This document shows positions 7,706 to 13,961 of a DNA stretch of 14,080 bases, piece after piece (position 1 is the stretch's first letter; each line of letters opens with the position of its first letter). Source of the stretch: Actinomycetes bacterium (GTDB lineage: Bacteria > Actinomycetota > Actinomycetes > Actinomycetales > Cellulomonadaceae); NCBI GenBank assembly GCA_023424135.1, contig JAFAEH010000364.1:1-14080 (forward strand), read 5' to 3'. The notes below the pieces were generated by a model, which did no database searches, had not been told where the DNA came from, and was given only the letters and a program-made list of their open reading frames with translations. The translations under genes were made by a program, and so were the position numbers.

Positions 7706-7717
7706 TTGTCTAAGAAT
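7688..7717 (+). promoter_or_regulatory. Promoter with embedded ROK-type operator ahead of the beta-mannosidase gene
   Basis: TTGACT (7688-7693) and TAAGAAT (7711-7717) are 17 bp apart. A perfect 5-bp inverted repeat, CTTAG (7696-7700) and CTAAG (7710-7714), spaced by 9 bp, runs from the spacer into the -10 box. Over 32 bp (7686-7717) it matches the importer-operon promoter at 29 positions. The predicted start near 7724 leaves a leader of about 85 bases, close to that of the importer operon. This also argues that an ATG overlapping the -10 box at 7716 is not the gene start. Confidence 0.8.
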
Positions 7718-7808
7718 GATCGTGGCTCCTCGGGTCGCCGACGACCTGCGGCACGCGCGACGACGCGCCCACCCGCGACGGGGCCGCGGACCCGGGAGCG
7801 CCTCGCAC

Positions 7809-10358
7809 ATGACCGACCACCTGCTCGACGACGGCTGGACGATGACCGCCGACGCCGGGACCCTGCCCGCGGACCTGCCCGACGGGCTCGGCGCGCGCCT
7901 GCAGGACGGCGTGCCCGCACGCGTCCCCGGCACGAGCCACACCGTGCTGCTCGACGCCGGGCTCGTCCCCGACCCCTACCTCGACCGCAACGAGGAGGTG
8001 CTCGCCTGGATGCGCCGCGTCGACTGGACGTGGACGCGGCCGCTGAACGTCGCACCCGCCGCCACCGACGAGCGCGTCGACCTCGTCCTCAAGGGCGTCG
8101 ACACCGTCGCGACGGTGCGCCTCGACGACACCGTCCTGGCGCGGACCGCCAACCAGCACCGCACCTACCGCATCGACCTGCGCGACCACCTGACGGCGGG
8201 CACGCAGACGCTGCGCGTCGACCTCGCGTCCGCGCTCACCCACGCCGAGCACGAGGCGGCCCGGCTCGGGCCGCGGCCCCTCGCGTACGACCAGCCGTTC
8301 AACATGGTCCGCAAGATGGCCTGCTCGTTCGGCTGGGACTGGGGCCCGGACCTGCAGACCGCCGGGCTGTGGCGGCCCGTGCGCGTCGAACGGTGGCGCA
8401 CGGCGCGCCTGGCCTCGGTGCGCCCGCTCGTCACGGTCGAGGCCGACGGCACGGGCGTCGTCCAGGTCGTCGTCGACGTCGAACGCTCCGCGCTGCCCGG
8501 CGGCGACGTGCCGCTCGTCGTGACCGCGCGCATCGCCCAGGCCGACGTGACGGCCGTCGCCGTCGTCGACCCCGGCGCGGACACCGCGACGGTCCGCCTC
8601 GAGGTGCCGCACGCCCCCCTGTGGTGGCCCGTCGGGCACGGCGCGCAGCCGCTGCACGACCTGCACGTCGAGCTGCGTGCCGCCGACCCCGCGGCACCCG
8701 CCGGGCCGCAGGGCACCGGGCCGCTGCTCGGCGCCTGGACGCGTCGGATCGGCTTCCGCACGGTCGAGCTCGACACCGCCCCCGACGAGCACGGCGCCGC
8801 CTTCACCCTGCGGGTCAACGGCCGCTCGGTGTTCGTGCGCGGCGCCAACTGGATCCCCCACGACCACCTGCTGACCCGCATCACGCGCGACGGGCTCGCC
8901 CGCCGCCTCGACCAGGCCCTCGGTGCGCACCTCAACCTCGTGCGCGTCTGGGGCGGCGGCATCTACGAGTCCGAGGACTTCTACGAGCTGTGCGACGAGC
9001 GCGGGCTGCTGGTCTGGCAGGACTTCCTGCTCGCGTGCGCCGCGTACCCGGAGGAGTCGCCCCTGCGCGAGGAGATCGAGGCCGAGGCGCGCGAGCACGT
9101 CGCCCGCCTGACCCCGCACCCGTCGCTCGTCCTGTGGAACGGCGGCAACGAGAACCTGTGGGGCTTCCGCGACTGGGGCTGGCGCGAGGACCTCGACGGA
9201 CGCACCTGGGGTCTGTGGTACGCCACCGACCTGCTGCCCCGCGTCGTCGCCGAGCTCGACCCGACGCGGCCCTACGTCCCGAACAGCCCGTCGTCCCCCG
9301 GGTACGACATCGAGGACGTCCACCCCAACGACCCCGACCACGGCTCGCACCACCAGTGGGAGGTCTGGAACCGCGTCGACTACACCGTGTACCGCGACGA
9401 GGTGCCGCGGTTCTGCTCCGAGTTCGGCTTCCAGGGACCGCCCACGTGGGCGACGCTCGCGCGCGCCGTGCGCGCCGAGGACGGTTCCGTCGCCGGCAAG
9501 GAGCACCCCACCTTCCTGCTGCACCAGAAGGCCGAGGACGGCAACGGCAAGCTCGACCGCGGCATGGCACCGCACCTCGGTGTGCCCGACGACTTCGCCG
9601 ACTGGCTCTGGGCCGGGCAGCTCAACCAGGCGCGCGCCGTGCGGTTCGCGATCGAGCACTACCGCTCGTGGTGGCCCACCACCGCCGGGGCGATCGTCTG
9701 GCAGCTCAACGACTGCTGGCCGGTCACGTCCTGGGCCGCGGTCGACGGCGACGGGCGGCCCAAGCCCCTGTGGTGGGCCCTGCGCGCCGGGTTCGCCGAG
9801 CGCCTCGTCACGGTCCAGCCGCGCGACGGGCGCGACGCCCTCGTGGTCGTCAACGACGCACCCACGCTGTGGAAGGGCACGGCCGTGCTCGAGCGGCAGA
9901 CGTTCGACGGCCGCGTGCTCGCCCGGGCCGAGCGCCCCCTGACCGTCGGCGCGTGGTCCACCGCGACGTTCACGATCGACGCCGACGTGCGCACGCCGGA
10001 CGACCCGACGCGTGAGGCTCTCGTCGTCACGCTGGACCGCCGGCGCGCCGTGCACACGTGGGCACCGGACGTCGACCTCGCGCTCGACCCCTCCCCGGTC
10101 GTCGTCGAGACGCACCCCGTGCAGGACGGCTACGAGGTGCAGGTGACCGCGCGCTCGCTCGTCAAGGACCTCACGCTGCTCGTCGACCGCCTCGACCCCG
10201 ACGCGAGCGTCGACGAGGCGCTCGTCACCCTGCCCGCCGGCGCGTCGGCGACGTTCCGCGTCCGCACGGCCGTCGCGCTGGACACCGGTGCGCTCACGAG
10301 CGCACCGGTGCTGCGCAGCGCGAACGACCTCGTCGTCCCCACCCGCGTGGAGGCGTGA
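7809..10358 (+). CDS. Beta-mannosidase, glycoside hydrolase family 2
   Basis: It removes beta-linked mannose from the non-reducing ends of manno-oligosaccharides. The 849 residues follow the GH2 mannosidase plan: N-terminal jelly roll (about 1-190), Ig-like domain (about 195-310), catalytic barrel (about 320-620), and C-terminal Ig-like domains. The acid/base is Glu448 in LWNGGNENLWGF and the nucleophile Glu538 in FCSEFGFQGPP. Also typical are FVRGANWIPHDHL, VRVWGGGIYESEDFYE and the DCWPVTSWAAVDGDGRPK stretch. There is no signal peptide, so it acts in the cytoplasm on imported oligosaccharides, probably after the alpha-galactosidase has removed side groups. I chose the ATG at 7809: the upstream in-frame ATG at 7716 lies within the -10 box and its extension is Arg/His-rich and unlike the family. 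The ribosome site (GGGAG, about 10 bases upstream) is weak. The LacI-like gene follows on the same strand. Confidence 0.94.
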   Translation: MTDHLLDDGWTMTADAGTLPADLPDGLGARLQDGVPARVPGTSHTVLLDAGLVPDPYLDRNEEVLAWMRRVDWTWTRPLNVAPAATDERVDLVLKGVDTVATVRLDDTVLARTANQHRTYRIDLRDHLTAGTQTLRVDLASALTHAEHEAARLGPRPLAYDQPFNMVRKMACSFGWDWGPDLQTAGLWRPVRVERWRTARLASVRPLVTVEADGTGVVQVVVDVERSALPGGDVPLVVTARIAQADVTAVAVVDPGADTATVRLEVPHAPLWWPVGHGAQPLHDLHVELRAADPAAPAGPQGTGPLLGAWTRRIGFRTVELDTAPDEHGAAFTLRVNGRSVFVRGANWIPHDHLLTRITRDGLARRLDQALGAHLNLVRVWGGGIYESEDFYELCDERGLLVWQDFLLACAAYPEESPLREEIEAEAREHVARLTPHPSLVLWNGGNENLWGFRDWGWREDLDGRTWGLWYATDLLPRVVAELDPTRPYVPNSPSSPGYDIEDVHPNDPDHGSHHQWEVWNRVDYTVYRDEVPRFCSEFGFQGPPTWATLARAVRAEDGSVAGKEHPTFLLHQKAEDGNGKLDRGMAPHLGVPDDFADWLWAGQLNQARAVRFAIEHYRSWWPTTAGAIVWQLNDCWPVTSWAAVDGDGRPKPLWWALRAGFAERLVTVQPRDGRDALVVVNDAPTLWKGTAVLERQTFDGRVLARAERPLTVGAWSTATFTIDADVRTPDDPTREALVVTLDRRRAVHTWAPDVDLALDPSPVVVETHPVQDGYEVQVTARSLVKDLTLLVDRLDPDASVDEALVTLPAGASATFRVRTAVALDTGALTSAPVLRSANDLVVPTRVEA

Positions 10359-10425
10359 CGGGCCCGTGCTGCCGGCCGACCAGGCGCTCGGGACGGTCGA
10401 CGACGCACCGGCCGCGGACAGCTCC

Positions 10426-10449
10426 GGCACGGCCGCGGGCACGGCCGCC
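10426..10449 (+). repeat. 12-bp tandem duplication ahead of the LacI-like gene
   Basis: Two units (10426-10437 and 10438-10449) of GGCACGGCCGCG/C differ at the last base. If the region is translated from the GTG at 10366 it encodes GTAAGTAAG, a low-complexity linker; if the gene starts at 10465 it is simply leader or upstream DNA. Confidence 0.6.
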
Positions 10450-10451
10450 GG

Positions 10452-10467
10452 TACGCTGACGCCCGTG
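10452..10467 (+). promoter_or_regulatory. Possible leaderless promoter and start of the LacI-like gene
   Basis: TACGCT (10452-10457) fits the TAnnnT -10 pattern, and GTG follows after 7 bases (10465-10467), the usual arrangement for leaderless transcripts in actinobacteria. The -35 region (ACGGCC at 10429-10434) is poor and there is no ribosome site for this GTG. The call rests on spacing alone. Confidence 0.35.
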
Positions 10468-11307
10468 GGCGCTGACGCGATCGGACTGGTGCTGGCCCGC
10501 CCGGCCCGCATGCTCGGCCTCGAGCCGTTCTTCATGGAGCTCATCGGCGGCATCGAGGAGACGCTGTCGTCCGACGGTCGCTCGCTCCTGCTGCACGTGG
10601 TCCCCCACCACGAGGCCGAGATCGCCGCGTACCGCCGCTGGGGGCAGGGACAGCTCGTGGACGCGGTCGTCCTGGTCAACCTCGTCGTCGACGACCCGCG
10701 GCTCGCGGTCCTGCGTGAGCTCGACATCCCGACGGTCGTCGTCGGCGGGCCCGAGCGTGCGCTGCCCGGTGCCGCGCACGTGTGGATCGACAACGGCCAG
10801 GCGATGCGCGACGCGGTCGGGTACCTCGTCGACCTGGGGCACCAGACGATCGGACGCGTCTCGGGACCGGCCGCGCTCGCGCACACGCGCTCGCGCACCG
10901 AGGCCTTCCTCACGCAGTGCCGCTCGCGCGGCGTGCACGGCGTCGTCGTCGAGGGCGACTACGGCGAGGAGTCCGGCACACGTGCCGCCCGCACCCTCCT
11001 CGGGCGCAACAACCCGCCGTCCGCGCTGGTGTTCGACAACGACGTCATGGCGATCGCCGCCCTCGGCGTCGCCCACGAGCTCGGTCTGTCCGTGCCCGAC
11101 GACGTCTCGCTGCTCGCCTGGGACGACTCGGCGCTGTGCCGGCTGTCCCATCCCGCGCTGTCGGCGATGAGCCTGGACGTGCACGCCATGGGCGTGCAGG
11201 TCGCCGACGCCGTCCTCAACCTCCTCGCGTCGGGCCGTCCGACGACGTCGACGGCCCCGCTGCCGCGGCTCGTCGCGCGCGGCAGCACCGCCCGACGCAC
11301 CGGGTGA
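10465..11307 (+). CDS. LacI-type sugar-binding regulator lacking its DNA-binding domain
   Basis: The 280-residue product is a LacI/GalR-family effector domain: it opens with DAIGLVLARPARMLGLEPFFMELIGGIEE and ends with VFDNDVMAIAALGVAHELG, VPDDVSLLAWDD and the closing SLDVHAMGVQVADAVLNLL. Normal LacI proteins have about 60 further residues at the N-terminus carrying the helix-turn-helix and hinge. None is present here in any frame, because the DNA upstream is the intact 3' end of the beta-mannosidase gene. I favour the GTG at 10465: the sugar-binding fold begins at once, and TACGCT sits 7 bases upstream, the pattern of an actinobacterial leaderless promoter, although no -35 box is evident. A GTG at 10366, 7 bases past the beta-mannosidase stop, would add 33 low-complexity residues. 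It could be a cytosolic sugar sensor that partners another regulator, or a decayed repressor; the conserved core argues that the binding domain is still maintained. Confidence 0.8.
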   Translation: MGADAIGLVLARPARMLGLEPFFMELIGGIEETLSSDGRSLLLHVVPHHEAEIAAYRRWGQGQLVDAVVLVNLVVDDPRLAVLRELDIPTVVVGGPERALPGAAHVWIDNGQAMRDAVGYLVDLGHQTIGRVSGPAALAHTRSRTEAFLTQCRSRGVHGVVVEGDYGEESGTRAARTLLGRNNPPSALVFDNDVMAIAALGVAHELGLSVPDDVSLLAWDDSALCRLSHPALSAMSLDVHAMGVQVADAVLNLLASGRPTTSTAPLPRLVARGSTARRTG

Positions 11308-11313
11308 CGGGCA

Positions 11314-11340
11314 CGGCCGGGTCCTCGAGCTCGCCGGCCG
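11314..11340 (+). terminator. Hairpin between the LacI-like gene and glgB
   Basis: CGGCCGG (11314-11320) and CCGGCCG (11334-11340) are perfectly complementary, with a 13-base loop that itself holds the palindrome CGAGCTCG. It starts 7 bases after the LacI-like stop. No T-tract follows. If it terminates, glgB is transcribed from its own promoter in the remaining 56 bp. Confidence 0.4.
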
Positions 11341-11396
11341 ACGACGCGCGACGGCGACCACCTGCGGCGACGCCCCAGGAATGGTTGGGTAGGCAC

Positions 11397-13583
11397 ATGA
11401 CTGCGGCCGTCCCCTCCCCCGTGCCCGTCGACCACGACGTCCTGCAGGCCGTCGCCGCCGGGGCCCACTACGACCCGCACGCGGTACTGGGCCCGCACGT
11501 CGGCACCGGCGCCGTCAGCGTCCGCGCGCTGCGGCCGCTCGCCGACCGTGTCGTCGTCGTGACGGCCGATGCGCGGGTCGAGGCCACGCACGAGCTCGAC
11601 GGCATCTGGGTCGCGCTGCTGCCCGGCACCGCCGTGCCGGACTACCGCCTCGAGGTCACCTACGGGGACTGGACGTCGCAGGGCGACGACCCGTACCGGT
11701 TCCTGCCGACCGTGCAGGAGCTCGACCGGCACCTCGTGCGCGAGGGACGCCACGAGCAGCTCTGGCAGGTGCTCGGCGCGAACGTGCGCACGTACCCCGG
11801 CCAGCTCGGCGAGGTCCGCGGCACGTCGTTCGCGGTGTGGGCGCCCAACGCGCGCGCCGTGCGCGTCGTCGGGGACTTCAACCACTGGCAGGGCGCGACC
11901 CACGCGATGCGCTCCCTGGGGGACAGCGGCGTCTGGGAGATCTTCGCACCCGGCGTCGACGCCGGGGCGCGGTACAAGTTCGAGATCCTGGGCGCCGACG
12001 GCTCTTGGCGGCAGAAGGCCGACCCCCTGGCGAAGGGCACCGAGGTCCCGCCCGCGACTGCGTCGGTCGTCGTCGAGTCGAGCTACACCTGGTCCGACAC
12101 CGAGTGGATGGGCGCGCGGGCCGCACGCGATCCGCACACGGGCCCCCTGAGCGTCTACGAGGTGCATCTCGGGTCCTGGCGTCAGGGCCTGTCCTACCGG
12201 GACCTCGCGCACCAGCTCACCGAGTACGTCCTCGACCTGGGGTTCACGCACGTCGAGCTCCTGCCCGTCGCCGAGCACCCCTTCGGCGGTTCGTGGGGCT
12301 ACCAGGTGTCGTCCTACTACGCCCCGACCTCGCGCTTCGGGCACCCCGACGACTTCCGCTACCTCGTGGACTGCCTGCACCGCGCCGGGATCGGGGTGAT
12401 CGTCGACTGGGTGCCGGCCCACTTCCCGAAGGACGAGTGGTCGCTCGCCCGCTTCGACGGCACCGCCCTGTACGAGCACCCCGACCCGCTGCTCGGCGAG
12501 CACCCCGACTGGGGCACGTACGTCTTCAACTTCGGCCGGGCCGAGGTGCGCAACTTCCTCGTCGCGAACGCGACGTACTGGCTCGAGGAGTTCCACGTCG
12601 ACGGGCTGCGCGTCGACGCCGTCGCGTCGATGCTGTACCTCGACTACTCGCGCAACCCGGGCCAGTGGCGCCCGAACCAGTACGGCGGACGGGAGAACCT
12701 CGAGGCGATCTCGTTCCTGCAGGAGGCTAACGCCACCGCGTACCGCCGCACCCCGGGGATCCTCATGATCGCCGAGGAGTCGACCGCGTGGCCCGGCGTC
12801 ACCGCACCGACGTCGGCCAACGGGCTCGGCTTCGGTCTCAAGTGGAACATGGGCTGGATGAACGACACCCTGCGCTACCTGCAGGAGGAGCCGATCAACC
12901 GCCGCTACCACCACCACGAGGTCACCTTCTCGATGGTGTACGCGTACTCCGAGCAATTCGTGCTGCCCATCAGCCACGACGAGGTCGTGCACGGCAAGGG
13001 CTCGCTGTACGGGCGGATGCCGGGCGACCACTGGCAGAAGCTCGCCGGCGTCCGCAGCCTGCTGGTGTACCAGTGGACCCACCCCGGCAAGCAGCTCCTC
13101 TTCATGGGCCAGGAGTTCGCCCAGCAGGGCGAGTGGGCGGAGTCCCGCTCCCTGGACTGGTACCTGCTGGACCAGGAGCAGCACGCGGGCGTCCAGCGGG
13201 CCCTGCGGGACCTGAACGCGACGTACCGCGCGACCCCGGCGCTGTGGGAGCTCGACCACTCGCCCGACGGGTTCGGCTGGCTCGCCTCCGACGAGGCCGA
13301 CCTGAATCTGCTCGCGTACGTCCGACACGGACACGACGGGACGCCTCCCGCCGTCGTCGTCGTGAACTTCGCAGGCGTCCCGCACGAGGGCTGGCGCATC
13401 CCCCTGCCCGAGGGCGGCACGTGGCGCGAGGCGTTCAACAGCGACTCGGAGGCGTACGGCGGCTCCGGTGTCGGCAACCTCGGCGCGATCGAGGCCGAGC
13501 CGGTCGAGCACTACGCGCGCCCGTTCTCCGCCTCGATCCGCGTACCTCCGCTCGGTGCGGTCATCTTCGTGGCAGACCGCTGA
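11397..13583 (+). CDS. glgB: 1,4-alpha-glucan branching enzyme GlgB
   Basis: It makes alpha-1,6 branches in glycogen-like glucan by cleaving and transferring an alpha-1,4 chain, in the cytoplasm. The 728 residues match full-length GlgB: two N-terminal CBM48-like modules (GAHYDPHAVLGPH and GTSFAVWAPNARAVRVVGDF), the GH13 barrel and a C-terminal beta domain. Catalytic residues are Asp407 (DGLRVDAVASM), Glu460 (MIAEESTAW) and Asp528 (ISHDEVVHGKGSL), each two positions beyond the E. coli numbering. The GSWGYQVSSYYAPTSRFG and GIGVIVDWVPAHFP segments are also diagnostic. The ATG at 11397 begins MTAAVPSPVPVDHDVL; the nearby GGGTAGG is a weak ribosome site only 4 bases away. In many actinobacteria glgB follows the maltokinase gene directly; here the sugar block lies between them. 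It is convergent with the rRNA operon. Confidence 0.96.
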   Translation: MTAAVPSPVPVDHDVLQAVAAGAHYDPHAVLGPHVGTGAVSVRALRPLADRVVVVTADARVEATHELDGIWVALLPGTAVPDYRLEVTYGDWTSQGDDPYRFLPTVQELDRHLVREGRHEQLWQVLGANVRTYPGQLGEVRGTSFAVWAPNARAVRVVGDFNHWQGATHAMRSLGDSGVWEIFAPGVDAGARYKFEILGADGSWRQKADPLAKGTEVPPATASVVVESSYTWSDTEWMGARAARDPHTGPLSVYEVHLGSWRQGLSYRDLAHQLTEYVLDLGFTHVELLPVAEHPFGGSWGYQVSSYYAPTSRFGHPDDFRYLVDCLHRAGIGVIVDWVPAHFPKDEWSLARFDGTALYEHPDPLLGEHPDWGTYVFNFGRAEVRNFLVANATYWLEEFHVDGLRVDAVASMLYLDYSRNPGQWRPNQYGGRENLEAISFLQEANATAYRRTPGILMIAEESTAWPGVTAPTSANGLGFGLKWNMGWMNDTLRYLQEEPINRRYHHHEVTFSMVYAYSEQFVLPISHDEVVHGKGSLYGRMPGDHWQKLAGVRSLLVYQWTHPGKQLLFMGQEFAQQGEWAESRSLDWYLLDQEQHAGVQRALRDLNATYRATPALWELDHSPDGFGWLASDEADLNLLAYVRHGHDGTPPAVVVVNFAGVPHEGWRIPLPEGGTWREAFNSDSEAYGGSGVGNLGAIEAEPVEHYARPFSASIRVPPLGAVIFVADR

Positions 13584-13799
13584 CACCCGCTCCCCCGCGG
13601 CAGCGGGCAGAACGCCTTCGCCCGCTGACGCCCGAGGAGGCCAGTGGAGCAGCAGAGAACCCCTTGTCGCGCGGCGCTCGCGAATCGCCGGTGCGGAACG
13701 TTCACGCCTTCTCCCACGCGCACGCCCGTCCCACGCGGCCCGAGTCCGCGCGCAGACGAACGTCTTCACTCGCACCGGCGCAGCCGGATGGCCGTCGCT
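13584..13799. other. Gene-poor stretch after glgB with two alternative hairpins
   Basis: No convincing gene is visible here. Right after the glgB stop, AGCGGG (13602-13607) can pair either with CCCGCT upstream (13586-13591) or, as CAGCGGGC (13601-13608), with GCCCGCTG downstream (13620-13627; 8-bp stem, 11-base loop). These structures exclude each other; the downstream one is the better terminator candidate. A GTG at 13644 with GAGGAGG just 3 bases upstream opens a 98-codon frame running through the tandem repeat, which I do not accept as a gene. Confidence 0.5.
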
Positions 13800-13891
13800 G
13801 CGCCCACGCGCCCACGCGCCCACGCGCCCACGCGCCCACGCGCCCACGCGCCCACGCGCCCACGCGCCCACGCGCCCACGCGCCCACGCGC
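13800..13891. repeat. 8-bp tandem repeat array, about 11.5 perfect copies
   Basis: The unit CGCCCACG is repeated without error from 13801 to 13888 (11 copies), with matching partial units at both ends (13800 and 13889-13891). Because 8 is not a multiple of 3, every frame reads an 8-residue, 24-base cycle (HAPTRPRA on plus, GAWARGRV on minus), which creates spurious long open frames on both strands. It lies between glgB and the end of an rRNA operon. Perfect short arrays like this arise by replication slippage and often vary in copy number between strains. I see no paired arms or protein-binding motif in the unit. Confidence 0.95.
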
Positions 13892-13916
13892 AGGATTCCA
13901 TCGGATCGGATCGCAG

Positions 13917-13950
13917 AACGACGAAAGACCCACCCCGTGAGGGGTGGGCC
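13917..13950 (-). terminator. Rho-independent terminator of the rRNA operon
   Basis: On the minus strand, GGCCCACCCC (13950-13941), loop TCAC, and GGGGTGGGTC (13936-13927) form a 10-bp stem with one G-U pair, then TTTCGTCGTT (13926-13917) as a broken T-tract. The G-U pair is an A-C mismatch on the plus strand, which supports the minus direction. It starts about 12 bp after the 5S rRNA. Confidence 0.85.
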
Positions 13951-13961
13951 TTCCGTGAATG

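Noticed and set aside
7716..7808. Longer beta-mannosidase start at the ATG at 7716
   Set aside because: This ATG overlaps the -10 box of the strong promoter, so it would not be in the transcript, and the 31 added residues do not resemble the family.
7710..10913. Open frame of about 1,067 codons opposite the beta-mannosidase
   Set aside because: It is antisense to a gene with intact GH2 catalytic motifs; its composition is Arg/Val/Gly/Asp-rich and low in complexity, typical of the mirror frame in GC-rich genes.
13702..13887. Minus-strand frame encoding repeated GAWARGRV
   Set aside because: Produced solely by the 8-bp repeat; no ribosome site or domain.
13800..13891. CRISPR array
   Set aside because: Units are contiguous 8-mers with no spacers and no cas genes nearby.
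13644..13940. Small gene encoding a repeated HAPTRPRA protein, with GAGGAGG nearby
   Set aside because: The ribosome-like site is only 3 bases from the GTG, the frame depends on the 8-bp repeat, which opens all frames alike, and it ends within the rRNA terminator.
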